A stretch of 64,000 nt of DNA. It comes from Siphonodentalium dalli (taxonomy: Eukaryota > Mollusca > Scaphopoda > Gadilida > Siphonodentaliidae). The notes below the pieces were generated by a model, which saw only the letters and a list, made by a program, of their open reading frames with translations, was not told the DNA's origin and did no database searches. Of this stretch, positions 11,370-22,691 are shown one piece after another (the first letter of the stretch is position 1; each line of letters opens with the position of its first letter). Both the position numbers and the translations under genes were made by a program. Location of the stretch: the NCBI GenBank assembly GCA_032622095.1, contig CP136069.1, forward strand, positions 186,485,122-186,549,121. The letters run 5' to 3'.

Positions 11370-12060
11370 AAGCGCAAATTTTTATGTACACTGAAGCGTA
11401 AATATTTATGTACACTGAAGCGCAAATATTTATGCTGACGTGCAAATTCATCATATTTATGATAAAGATTGAGTAATTCATTTGCGCTGAAGTGCAAATA
11501 AAAATTAATATGCAGAGATTCCCCCAAAAATCACATTGATTCAGGCCATGCAGACATCATTCAACTTAGGCCTATGTAGTAGTAGTCTAGTACGGTACTG
11601 TACTGGAGGCCAAATTCACATTTAATAGCTAATTACACTTAAGCGTAATGCTGTACGCTTAAGCATAATGCATTTAATCTTTTATGCGTAAGACTTTAAG
11701 TGTATTTCAATAATACGTAAGCGCTGCATAATGCTATTATGCTTAAGTGTAATGCCATTATGCTTAAGCATAAATGTATCACACACATCTCCATTATGCT
11801 TAAGCGTAATGTTATTATACACTTAAGCATAATGCCATCATGCTTAAGCGCAATATGTTTTCATAGCCCTACTACCTTAATTATAATGGTATCATCTAAG
11901 GTAAATATATGTCAAAAATTACTAACATCAGTAATTGGCTGCATCCACTTCAACTCCAGTCCAGGGGAGTTTTGAGATATGGAATTTGATTACGTGATAC
12001 AAATTCCATTACGCTTAAGCGTAATGGCCAAATTTGATGGGAATCTGAATTACGCTTAAT
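11370..12060. repeat. Cluster of TTAAGCGTAAT / GAAGCGCAAAT motifs
   Basis: The words CTTAAGCGTAAT, CTTAAGCATAAT and CTTAAGTGTAAT, in both orientations, occur more than ten times between 11636 and 12060. They include the perfect palindrome ATTACGCTTAAGCGTAAT at about 12009. A related word, TGAAGCGCAAAT or TGAAGCGTAAAT, recurs about every 27 bp near 11370-11500. The spacing is irregular, so this is not a simple satellite. Binding sites for an element-encoded protein are one possibility. Confidence 0.7.
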
Positions 12061-12647
12061 ATGAGCCCGGTCATTTATGCTTATCCAGATCCAGAATGAT
12101 ATTGATAAGTCATATTAATTAAATGAAACATTAATTATATTGTACATATTTTAATTCTCATTCCCGCATTGTAACTTTTAAAATTATTTTAAGATTATCC
12201 GTGGCTCTATCAACTACTTATGCCAAATTGCATGTTTACAACTCACAATGTATCTTAAGAATTACAGTGTTTACTCTCAATAATTTTGAACCAAACCATT
12301 CGATCGATCCCCGGCGTTTACACTCAATTTACCTTTGCAAAATTTGTAATATTTCCTCTTCCTTAAATAGGCTATCCAGATGTGTAATAGGATATTCTGT
12401 AGTAAATCAGAATTGTTTGAATTATTTAATTATTATCATGATTATCCATCGTTAACACGATTATAGTATTAGTTTCGTGTTGTTTATTTGATTTTCGAAG
12501 CGAAGTGCACTCGTGAAGTGACCTTACATGTTAGGTCAACTTTATGGCATTGATAAAAGTATCGTGGACCAGGAACATTTCACGCATGCGCACCAGACGT
12601 AACACCTTTTACCTGATTGCATTCAGCCTTTTCCGGTAACAACTAAA

Positions 12648-13851
12648 GGCGGAAGTTACCAATGACGTCACGCTATTTATAGCTTGACACGAAGAGTGGG
12701 AAAATCCCAGAATGACATGAATACAATGTAACGACGGTGTTGATAAATGTGAATAGGATGAGAACTATAGAAGTTAATTGGGTATTAATTATATGAATAT
12801 GCAAATTATGAGTTAGTTATCTCACAAATATGGGTAATTATATGAATATGAATGCATAAAGTGTAATTTGAAGTGAGGAAAGTGATAAAATGTTACCAAC
12901 CGACAAAATATACTGACTGTGATGAGAACATGGGTGCTAATTAATAAATTATCACGAAATAATAATTAATGTATTATTTTAAATTGATACAACGGGAGGT
13001 GGCCTGTAGCTATGCTACACTGTCATAAAACATTTCAAAAATAACACAACACGCGCTATTATTGACAAAATGTCGTCGACATCGCGATGGTTCATGTCGG
13101 GCAACCCGTAAGGCTAACAATATGAATATTGTGCAGTTCTGACATGACTCAAACCATCTCTCAAAAAACCCACCATATGGGCAAAACCAGACCAGTGAGG
13201 GTGTTTCTTATACCATTTAAATTGCAGTAAAGTGAAATTACTTGGACTTAATTGCAAATACCACATAAATGTGAATTCGGCAAGGAATTGGACTTTAAGT
13301 ACAAATAGACGAAAATATCGTAGAATTTCTCATTGAATTCATATTTAAACACATATTTGTACTTAAGTGCAGATATTTGCATATAAGTCCAACTATATAG
13401 AAAATGTATAATAAACATATACATATGTCATACACATATACCCGTTCCACATCGCTATCGCTTCATGTGCCGCATTGACAGTACACACTTATCCGTGCCG
13501 AAGTTAAATTTTGAGGAGATGGCTCTATATAAGCATCTGATGCTTGTTGTCAAATCCTCTTCCCCCTTCTATACATACGTGTGTCATGTTTCATAATTAT
13601 ATGTTTTGGAAGAAATATATATTGTTTAAACCAAGTTCAGTTCATCAGTTTGTGTGTCGCGTTGACAGTACACAAGCATTCGTAACGAAGTTCATCGACT
13701 TATCTGTACCCGTTCCCATCGAACGCGTATCGCTATTTTAATGTGCGGATATTCTCGTTATGCAAATGCCGTATACGTGGATATAAGCATGGCATTTGGA
13801 AGCGAACATGTACAATAACTAAAATCAAATACAGTGAATATAAAAACTCAC
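12648..13851. other. Intron 1 of gene C, nothing recognised
   Basis: Non-coding. A weak local duplication around GACAGTACACA and CGAAGTT occurs at about 13475 and 13665. TGACGTCA palindromes occur at about 10106 and 12662, just inside and just outside the neighbouring element; their role is unknown. Confidence 0.35.
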
Positions 13852-14241
13852 CTTCGGTAATTTGACATATCGTACAACCCCAACATCATTGGCGCTTCTA
13901 ATAGGCACGTCTTTGAACCTATTTCTGTTCTGTTGTTTTACCAACGTACACTCATTCATTGTCTTGTCAAAAACTACAGCGCCACAATCTAGCCCAGGGA
14001 GACAGTGTGAGATGCAGTCTAACATTCGAATGCCGCTCACGACTCGTAAGATGATATCTGTGAAGTCGATGTCTGATTTTTTAACATAAACTGGTTTACT
14101 ATGGATATATTTCACATCACTTGTCTCTCCAATGCACGGTTGGTTGATTACACCAGACGAACGAACTGATTCCAGAGTGGCGACGAGAATGGCTATGGAG
14201 ATCAGCGTAAAGTTTAATATAAAGATTTCCATCACTGTCAT
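13852..14241 (-). CDS. Gene C exon 1: signal peptide and PAN/apple-like domain
   Basis: This exon encodes 130 residues of a secreted protein. The start was chosen because MTVMEIF lines up with MTRVMEKF of gene A. Residues about 4-27 form a hydrophobic signal peptide ending near ESVRSS. The mature part has cysteines in the PAN/apple arrangement: INQPC, then LDCISHC, LDCGAVVF and NECTLVKQ. It ends VVRYVKLPK at a GTGAGT donor in phase 0, which fits the phase 0 start of the linker exon at 7836-7887. PAN/apple domains bind proteins or sugars. Gene A exon 1 is a close paralogue with the same cysteines. The 5' untranslated part and promoter were not defined. The gene continues left beyond the window. 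Confidence 0.8.
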
Positions 14242-14895
14242 CCAAAAAAACACTGCACTGAGTCAGTTGGTCACCAACACACAGTGTCACACGCGATAAC
14301 AATTATTCAACGTACTGTCTGCACAGTTTTACTGAAATGTGAGAGTTGGTTATACTGCATTGTACCGATCGACTTCCCAGTATCAATGTAAGGATGTTCT
14401 GCTGTGTTCAAGAGCAAGCCGCCGCTATCCACAGGTTCTCGAGAGCAATGCAAAGTAGTCTTCGACCAGCGCAATGCAACAACAGTCCTAGAATCAATCC
14501 TTGTAAGAAAAACAAGAATTATTAGAGTGTCGATGACGTTAAGCGACTTATTATATTTAGATACTACGTCTAATATTGCTTCCGGGTTTCCCATATAGCC
14601 ACGTCCTGAATTAATTTCTTCATACATATATGAAGTACACTTACCTTCATTTTAGACATACTCCATTGGTTATTAGCTGTCTATTCACGGCATACTGTAA
14701 TATAATTTGATTTCGCTTAAAGATGCGGATGGCCTTAGCGATGGGTATTGTTGTTAAAATCGACACATCAATAACAAAAATTAATATTAAAATATAGACA
14801 GATTTTGTTCTTATAGCAATCATAATTATCGCACAAATAGCATGTTACTGTCAAGATCGTACGCATTGTTAGTAAACAAAAGCCATGCTGTGTTA

Positions 14896-15863
14896 GGGTA
14901 CGTTCATACACTGGCAAGTTTGCACGCCATGTTTTGCAGGCATTTTCTCAAAGAAAACCGTATATGATGTCGGAATATGAACGAAAACATGCATAGACAA
15001 TGCATCTGCACCACAGCTAACTATACGAGAAGCAAAAACTGTGTAGTTCATCTATAGTAGCGATGCTATCGATATTTTTAATAAATAGAGCATGGCTTGG
15101 AGTGAAATACGCCGATATAGTGCATAGTGAGGTTGTGTAGTTCACGACGCGAAGCGGAGTGAACTACACAACCGCACTATGCACTATATCGGCGTATTTC
15201 ACAACAAGTCATGCTCTAATTATTATATTGTATCGAACAAATGCAGAAATTACAAACCTCATTATAATTTACTGAATGTAAGTCTCTTAAAACCTAATTA
15301 TAATTTACTGAATGTAAGTCTCTCTAAACATCATTATAATTTACCTTTGTAATTTTGATTTCGCAGTAGGAAACTACTATTTTCAACTTTTATTAAGTTC
15401 AGACAATTGATGTTCGCCTTACTGAAGCTTTAATTTGGATCAGCGGCGAAATAACAAGTAGTTTCAGAACAAAGTTTGATGTAGTGATCGTTACTATTTT
15501 TAGTAGTCAAAACTACATATGCATAGTGCACGATGGGGGAGACTTGAAGGCGTAGTATACAACTACGACTAATAGAGTCGAGTAGCCAACCAATCGGAAA
15601 GCTTGATTTCAATAACAAAGTCACGTGAGATACAATATTCCTATATATAGCATGGAATTATCTATTTTACAGGCATTTTAAGTCAAAGTGTTAGTAGCAC
15701 CGTTACATGTGGAACTACCGAAAATTTACTCCTTACGCCGTTAGCTTTGGTAAATATACATGTTATATGCATGCTGTCGTTCATATTATGGCACCAGAGG
15801 ATTTTCTATAAGAAAATACCTGCACAAAATGAAGTGCAAACTTGTTAGTGTGTGAACGTACCC
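14896..15863. mobile_element. Harbinger-like MITE carrying a nested element
   Basis: The ends are GGGTACGTTCATACAC on the left and the inverse GTGTGAACGTACCC on the right. The inverted match runs about 60 bp inward (AAGTTTGCAC, TTTTGCAGG, ATTTTCT). Both sides are flanked by TTA (14893-14895 and 15864-15866). A 3-bp TTA/TAA duplication with ends starting GGG is the PIF/Harbinger pattern. Without the nested Helentron-like copy (15076-15639) the element would be about 404 bp, a normal MITE size. Confidence 0.7.
15076..15639 (-). mobile_element. Helentron-like non-autonomous element, copy B
   Basis: This is the reverse-oriented relative of 987-1730. It has the 133-bp hairpin at 15086-15218, about two of the 36-bp units, and a head with the same CTCACGTGACTTTGTTATTG start on the minus strand. 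The reduced tandem core accounts for most of the size difference from copy A. It sits within the Harbinger-like MITE, so it inserted later than that element. Confidence 0.6.
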
Positions 15864-16144
15864 TTACAGTGCAGTACATGGAGAGTGTGCGATAAGCAAA
15901 GAAATCAACAAATCAAAGCAAGAAAAACCAGAATTATTAGAGTGTCAGTGACGAGAATCGACGTATTATATTTAAATAATACGTCTAATATTGCTTCCGC
16001 GTTTCCCATATAGCCTCGCCCCTGCATTAATTTGTTCATACACATATGAACTACATTGAACTTGATTTTAGTTATATTACGTTGCCATTAGCTACTGTAA
16101 TCAAATTTGCTATCGCTTAATTATTGCTAGTACTAATAACCTTA

Positions 16145-16355
16145 GTTGTGACCACTATGGTTGTATCGTCACTCTCCAAGAAATCACGAGTGCTCGAATT
16201 ATGGTGTCCGGATAGCAACACAAATGTTTGGAAACATGCGTTGATATTATTATTGATAATCTTATTCAGGATCGATATGATGGTGTCGTCACTCTCCCAG
16301 AAACGAACTGGTGTCCGGATAGCAACACACACGTGTTTGGAAAGATTCGTTGTTT
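16145..16355. repeat. Tandem duplication, about 130-bp period
   Basis: ATGGTTGTATCGTCACTCTCC, then GGTGTCCGGATAGCAACACA and TGTTTGGAAA, occur at about 16157-16235. They recur at 16279-16350 as ATGGTGTCGTCACTCTCC and the same two words. Non-coding as far as can be seen. Confidence 0.75.
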
Positions 16356-16599
16356 ATTTCAATTGACCGACCCTTACCGACCAATGACATTTAAATTAGT
16401 CTTATATTACCGAGTTCACATCCGCGCACATGCAATCGAATTCACTGTTAATGCAGTATATCAGTTGTCTCCTTCAATTGTGTCATTCACATGTCAATGG
16501 AATAACTATGAAATACAATACTACGGTATATATAGGTAAACCAAATATTCCCACGCAAAGCTGGCAAAATAGTTCCACGCAAAGCTGGCAATTATTTGG

Positions 16600-16760
16600 G
16601 AAATTGATCATTATGGGCCGGTTTGAACACGATTCTGGTATTTTGTGACCAGTCTGTGTTGTAGCTGTAGAAATCCTTGTTGAACTTGCATTTCGCTGAA
16701 TTTACATGAATCTTGTAAACATTGGTGCTATCAATACGGTTAGGTAGACAAATCTGGTAG
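16600..16760 (-). other. Possible orphan coding fragment, unidentified
   Basis: On the minus strand an open frame reads as ordinary protein: YQICLPNRIDSTNVYKIHV, then two or three residues, then KCKFNKDFYSYNTDWSQNTR and IVFKPAHND. It has no low-complexity bias, unlike most short open frames nearby. No family was recognised, no start or splice sites could be chosen, and the frame stops near 16592. It could be an exon, a gene fragment or chance. A short duplication CCACGCAAAGCTGGCAA lies just to the left at about 16551 and 16576. Confidence 0.25.
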
Positions 16761-16789
16761 AGATTGTGCCAAAACATATAGAAACACAT

Positions 16790-18005
16790 ATGCTGCTCAA
16801 CAGATTGTCCAATGGAGTGAAGTCATAATTATTTGACTCAGTATGCATAACATGCATATATGAATGTACTCATCACTTTTACAACGAAACAACATATTAA
16901 AATATGTAGAAATACATGTAACTGATGGATTCACGACGCCTGGCTGCCCTGTTCATACCACTTGCGCATAGTCACTTCATTAATATATATTAGACAAACT
17001 TACAACGGCGTTTTCCAAGGCAGTTTAAATTTTAATGATGTATTCATGGTCCCGACAAATTTCTACGACCTATTTTATTTTTTATTTAGATTCGATATAA
17101 CATAACTAGTTTGAAACAATAAGTGTTATTTTGTTGGATATTCAATTTGTTCTATGCATTTATTACCTACAGTTTCGATAGTTTCGATGGACAACAAAAA
17201 TGCTATTGTTCGGTATTTAATGGTCAGAATGTCATGTTGTTATTCTTTGATATGAATTGGTCCATGATACATGTCATATTTGGTTTTCCACAGAACAATG
17301 TAGAACACGATGTTAAATTAGATTGTTTATGTTGTTATAGCGGAGGTCTGGAACCCTGAATGCATCTGAAACACAACATGTCGTGTAAATATTCAGTTGT
17401 TCATAGCTCTGGGTTATTGTGAGCTACCGAATGTTTGATTGGTTACCTCAATAGCACTATCAGCACCGTTCTTGATGGCCTTTTTCTTGTGTATTACTCC
17501 AATGGATATATTGCTAGCGACATCATGAAATGTGCTACGTAAAAACCTGACCTGAAAAATATGATTACCCTCAGCTCAATGGTAATTTAGGAACTACTTC
17601 TGGAACACAAAATATCACTTTCGCAATTAAACTGGCCCCACTAACATCAAAAGTGGTTGCATATGTAATACTAATTTTAGCACAAAGATACACGAAACTC
17701 GGATGCGAAAAGAGAAACCCCCGTCGCGAGAAAGTATGCGTGGGCAACCTGTTCTATTGAAAATAAGCACATAACGGGTTTATATTAATGACCAAATAAG
17801 CTCATATTGGCATTATCGAACCTCAATATACCTCTATATGAAAATATAACGCGTTTTAAGTAGCCCGTGGTCCTCTTTGGTCCTACATCTCTGCAAGACG
17901 AGTGGTTGAGTTGACCCGGCTCAATCAATCGGATAGTCACGCCCCTCCACGGTGTTCCCGATTACATTTCTTCCATCTGTTCTTTTATGTTTCTGGTGAC
18001 TAGTT
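16790..18005. other. Intergenic, nothing recognised
   Basis: AT-rich non-coding sequence between gene C and gene A. The last 150 bases before 18006 may be the leader of the LINE remnant that follows. Confidence 0.35.
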
Positions 18006-19010
18006 GTGTCTTCTGTTTTTCGTGTTTGTTGTCTCTTCCGTGTCATGTCTGTTTGCAAACGTAAGATTGACCACTCGGCAAGTTCCATTGATGTTGAGAT
18101 ATATCCTCAGTACATGGTACTTGGATTTGATCCAAATGTCAAGAGACCATATGTATTTGTGATTGATAAGACACTACAAAGCATAGCCGGGAAATTAAAA
18201 TCTGTCAAACTGATCAGGACTGGGCAATAAGTGGCACCCTTCTGATCGATTGTTCAAGAAAAATTCAAGCTTACGCTCTTGTGCAATTAATATATATATT
18301 GCACAAACATTACCCCTCACAAGACATTGCACAGTAGCACAGCTGTGTTGAGAACTCGCGATAAAGCCGATTGTTCTGAATCAGAGTTAGCAACACAGTG
18401 AGTTACAGAAGTCCGTAAATTTACACACAAAAAAACAATTGATGGACAAAAAGTTCTTTTGAATAGTCATTATCCGACCTTCATTTGGTGCGAATATCCA
18501 CCGACATTGAATATGGATTTAAACACATATCTTCCAAACCTATTGCGATGTTTTAAATGTCAGGGGTATGGCCATTGTCAGGAACATTGTACAAATTAAG
18601 AAATCATACGTGCACTATGTTCCATTTCTGGCCATGATCATAAGGATTGTACGAGTCTTAGGAAATGTTCAAACTGTCAAGGTTTACATGCTGCAATGGA
18701 TCGTCCATGTCCCATGTGTAAAGCTGAGAAGCATCTGTCATATATATATGCTAAGAAAATAGTTGGTCCTCGACCATCAATTCCACGGGTCACATACTCA
18801 GCAATCGTGTCTACCAAAAAAGTTGGTTGATGCCAGCACTCAGATACAGTGTCAAACCAAACTCGTCAGTATATCACTACATGTAGCAACACAAGTTGAG
18901 GAGACTGATATTATTCATATTCCAGAACCTTTAGCGCAGGTAATAGATACAGGTTCTGCCATTGAGACATTTCCTCCGAAACAAAAGAAAATTCGCCCGT
19001 TGCTCTGACA
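18006..19010 (+). pseudogene. Broken LINE ORF1 (gag-like, zinc-knuckle) fragment
   Basis: The pieces of a non-LTR retrotransposon ORF1 appear in order. An N-terminal piece (about 18047-18228) reads LGFDPNVKRPYVFVIDKTL and ends at a stop. A middle piece (about 18400-18540) includes WCEYPPTLNMDLNTYLPN. It is followed by a CCHC knuckle, CFKCQGYGHCQEHC, at 18549-18590. A TAA stop at 18597-18599 interrupts the same frame. After it come two more cysteine/histidine clusters, CSISGHDHKDC and CSNCQGLHAAMDRPCPMC. This order and spacing are typical of LINE ORF1 proteins that bind RNA. The reverse transcriptase is absent, so this is a decayed 5' fragment. Confidence 0.7.
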
Positions 19011-19082
19011 AAATCGCCAAAGTTCTTCAAACATTTCGACTCTCAGAAAGAGAGGTAGATCTTTGAGGTTTCAAAATTTGAC

Positions 19083-19808
19083 CGCATGATTGGTGACGAA
19101 AAACCAACAGTACTTATGGATCGAGGCTATCTAATGCGAACGCGATTGAATAATGAAATATACTTAATCGGGGTTCGTGATTAGATAGCGATGCATGGGT
19201 ATTCAATCTGAGTAACAGGTCCGACGCGATGTTTGTATTATATTTCAAAATGATTATCCTGATTTAATCGGAAGGGGGGTAACCGGAGCCAACTATACAG
19301 CCACTACTAAATGTGACCCGCATATCAAATCCAGTCGAAAGTCGGGATTTTTTTTTACCCTGTTCCAATGCCTTCTCTTATATATGCGAGTCGACCATAG
19401 GTCGCCTCGCATATATAAGAGAATGCATTGGCCTAACAATTTTTTACAATTTTAATTTTTTTTTTCTCGTATTCTTTAACAATTTTATAATTTCACCCAT
19501 ACATAGCCCCAGACAAACATGAGCAGACGACATCCTTCTATATGCTTCTATAGATGTGTGGGGCTCCCTGCAGGGTAATGGATGATTTTTTATTTTATGT
19601 CCTAAAAAATTTAAGAAACATTTATTTAAAAAAAAATGATAAAAAATTGTTAGGCCAATGCATTCTATTATATATGCGAGGCGACCTATGGTCGACTCGC
19701 ATATATATATGAATGCATTGGCACAGGGTAAAAAAATACTAAAATTACTAAAATGTGACCACATGATTGGTGACGAAAAGCCAACAGTACTTATGGATCG
19801 AGGCTATC
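19083..19808. repeat. 52-bp direct repeat flanking a hairpin MITE
   Basis: A stretch containing ATGATTGGTGACGAAAA, CCAACAGTACTTATGGATCG and AGGCTATC occurs at about 19085-19134 and 19759-19808 with two differences. The 620 bp in between hold the hairpin MITE (19364-19735) and other sequence. The repeat is too long for a target duplication. It suggests a tandem duplication or a template-switch insertion. Confidence 0.75.
19364..19735. mobile_element. Hairpin MITE lacking TTAA ends
   Basis: The same two mutually inverse hairpins seen at 8376 and 8524 are here at about 19373-19434 and 19651-19723, with a few changes. The outer ends are TTTTTTACCCTGT and ACAGGGTAAAAAA rather than CCCTTTACCCAACA. 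The spacer is longer and carries unrelated sequence (about 19498-19580). The hairpin module therefore occurs with more than one type of terminus. Confidence 0.7.
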
Positions 19809-20837
19809 GGTTGGGTGAAGGATGTTATTCTGTTTCACTTGACGCTTTGATAACGGTTCATGTGCGATTCATCAAATATTATAAATACCTTATTAATGCC
19901 AAATCTGATTTTAAAAGCTACTCTACATATTTCGATGTGGATCCTTGGTCATTTCTTGCTAATTATTTGCTATTTATTACCTATCCTTGTACCACTTGTA
20001 TACGTTTTATAGTATGATTGCACACTAGTCAGTTCTTGAATTTATATTCCTGATTCAAAGTGGAAAGATTCCCATTGGGTGCTCTGATTTGCATATAACG
20101 CATTGCTTTGCTTTAATCTAATCCACTGTCAGATTTATCTACGCAGTTGCTTCGCTGCGATCGTTTTGGATACCTGATTCTGTTCGTGGTCGTGATATGG
20201 CCTAGCGGTTAAACCTTCAATCAATCAATCATTCAAAAATAAGCCCATATTGGCATTATTTAATCTACCTTTTTTCATCGACACAACTTGTATGTACACA
20301 CAGCCGGAGTTGAACTGTTAACTTTATATTGGAGTGAAGTATCGTGCTTTTAAAAGTGCAAAACTGTAGTACGTGTACAGTAATCCTAAATATCAAATCT
20401 CCACACCAAATTATATGGTGTATGGTGGTTTGGGCAGCCATCCAATCGACATTGAAACAAAATGTAGAGCTATGTCATATTGATCACGTTCAATATCCAG
20501 CGATGGGTCAGAATTAGCAACATATATCGCATGATGACTCATCTTATTCAAATTAAACCCGGCTGTTGAAGTTCGTTCGAGCAACAGTGTAAGAAGTTGC
20601 CTTTAATAATAAGTGGCTGTACCACCAACCATTGTCAACATGTTATATAAGACAATAAAACAAAAAATTATAAATATGTTTTTCCAAGAATGGAACAGCT
20701 CAATGACATCAACTATGGGCTCATTTTGCGCACCAAGTAAGCCTTTTCCAGAACTGAGCTTTACCGTAGTGAAATTCCTTTCTATCTAGCCGAATTTAGC
20801 CGAATAAAGATACGAAGATAAAACCATTTAGTATCCA
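19809..20837. other. Intergenic, with a tRNA-like A-box fragment
   Basis: An open frame of about 70 codons follows the direct repeat (about 19809-20017), without recognisable motifs. At about 20191-20210, GATATGGCCTAGCGGTTAA looks like the A box of a tRNA-derived SINE. No B box was found, so this is only a fragment at best. Confidence 0.3.
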
Positions 20838-22360
20838 CCCCTTAACTAACACTATTTCTGATTGGGCAAAAGCCGCCACGTGATAATCCGGGAAAAAGTA
20901 ATATTGGACTCCCGAATGTCATATTGTACTCCCAAGTGTGCAATATGACTTTTTATCACATAATTTGGCCATAAAAGCAGTTTCATAATTATCGGTAATA
21001 GACACGTTTAATATCAGCGCGTGCGATGACGTCACGGCGTTCTTCAAATAACTTGCGATCGCTGTAGTTTATGATTGTTGTTTTCGATGAATATTTCGCG
21101 TTGCTTCGGGTTTATTTGATCATGTGATAAAAGGTATCTCACACTCGTCCTATTTTATACGTAATTTATCAACCTCGTCCTCTAAATTCTATTTGAGCCT
21201 CGGTAAACCTCGGCTCAAATCGAATTTAGTGAACTCGGTTGATAAATTCCGTATAAAATAGAAACTCATGTGAGATCCTCTATTTATCGGGACGAATTAA
21301 CTATTGCGAAATGAATCGGTGAAATTGCGATGCGCGCGCAACACTGGTGGATTTAGCAGACGTTTCACTTCCGCGTTGAGTTTTTTTTCATTTCCGTGTT
21401 TACTGTTCCAAATCATGCTTTCTGATGATCAAATACAGGCTTTTATAGAGAATTACGTGCCGACAAATACCAAAAGTAACCACTAATGTTTTACTCCCAA
21501 AATTTGGATAAACATACAGATGGGATAATAAAAATGTCATTATACAATGTTGTGTGCAGTGTGAGTTTTTCTTGTACTCGTCCAGGTTGTGGTGAAAATT
21601 CATATTGGACTCGACACTGCGTGTCTCGTCCAATATGATTTTTCACCACAACCCGGACTCCTACAAGAACAATACATACTGCACACAACATTGTATATTA
21701 ACTTTATGAGATTGCCCATCTAAAACGGCCGATGGAAGAAGCAGTCAAATGATTCCAGGACTTGTACTCTTTGTCATAAAGACACCGGTCATTAATACTA
21801 TAAAGTTATTATACAATGTTGTGTACAGTATGTGTTTTTCTTGTACGAGTCCAGGTTGTGGTGAAAAGTCATATTGGATGAGACATGCCAGTGTCGAGTC
21901 CAATATGACTTTTCACCACAACCTGGACGAGTACACGAAAAACTCATACTGTACATAACATTGTATAATGACATTTTTATTATCCATCTGTATGTTTATC
22001 CAAATTTTGGAAATAAATATTTGTGGTTATTTTTGGTATTTGTCGGCACTTAATTCTCTATAAAAGCCTGGACCGTATATTGATCATCAGAAAGCATGAT
22101 TTGGAAAAGTAAACACGGAAGTGAGAAAAAACTCAATGCGGAAGTGAAATGTCTGCTAAAATCCATCAATGTTGCGCGCGCATCACAATTTCACCGATTC
22201 ATTTCGCAATAGAGTTAATTCGTGACGTCAAGGAGTCCAATATGATAAGTCATATTGTACAGTCGGGAGTCCAATATGACTTTCGGGAGTCCAATATGAC
22301 TTTTTCCAGGACTATCACGTGGCGGCTTTTGCCCAATCGGAAATGGTGTTAGTTAAGGGA
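20838..22360. mobile_element. 1.5-kb nested-hairpin (foldback) element
   Basis: The ends are CCCTTAACTAACACTATTTC on the left and the inverse GAAATGGTGTTAGTTAAGGG on the right. The arms stay complementary inward through GATTGGGCAAAAGCCGCCAC, repeated TCATATTGGACTCCC words, and the block at 21301-21545 against 21961-22215. Inside are at least three further hairpins: 21131-21280, 21547-21696 and 21817-21967. The last two are related to each other and share GTCCAGGTTGTGGTGAAAA. The left arm has an extra segment of about 350 bp (20945-21295) that the right arm lacks. No coding sequence and no clear target duplication were found. Confidence 0.8.
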
Positions 22361-22691
22361 TAGATAATAATAGTATATATAAAATGTGGAGCATTAATAC
22401 TACGTTGTAAGAAATTCATACTTGCGTGACTCCTAATCGAAAATCGTTTTGTAAGCTGATAACAATTAATATTAAAAGCGTTACTAAACGTGTTTCCGTA
22501 CGTATACTTGAAAATGCATTTAAAGAGTTTGATTAGAACCATTATCTAAATTAATAATGACCAGTTTTATATAGAGATTAACCCATTACTTGCTCTAACA
22601 CGCTTGATACAATATAGTACAATAAATTAACGCCACATGTCCTGCGTGGTACTCCACTGAGTACATGCCTCCTATTATGTATAGCACATCC
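22361..22691. other. Intergenic, nothing recognised
   Basis: AT-rich, non-coding, without repeats that could be paired. Confidence 0.35.

Larger units (their letters stand above)
10014..12647. mobile_element. Long inverted-repeat element, class uncertain
   Basis: The left end contains AAAAGGCTGAATGCAATCAGG (about 10027) and the right end contains its inverse (about 12610-12632). The match extends inward through GCGCATG and GGAACATTT, about 60-70 bp in all. The interior has no transposase. It does hold many copies of a CTTAAGCGTAAT-like word at 11630-12060 and GAAGCGCAAAT-like words at 11370-11500. The exact ends and any target duplication could not be fixed, so the class is open. Confidence 0.5.
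14500..16120. repeat. Direct duplication 14500-14725 and 15915-16120, split by an insertion
   Basis: GAATTATTAGAGTGTC, TACGTCTAATATTGCTTCCG, TTTCCCATATAGCC and ATACA(T/C)ATATGAA occur in the same order at both sites. The copies flank the Harbinger-like element at 14896-15863. The spacing means the duplication is not a target-site duplication of that element. The left copy lies in the 5' flank of gene C. Confidence 0.7.

Noticed and set aside
13825-14253. Extending gene C exon 1 to the full open frame (start 14253, end 13825)
   Set aside because: The end beyond 13852 runs into the intron after a good GTGAG donor. The start at 14241 aligns with gene A and gives the cleaner signal peptide.
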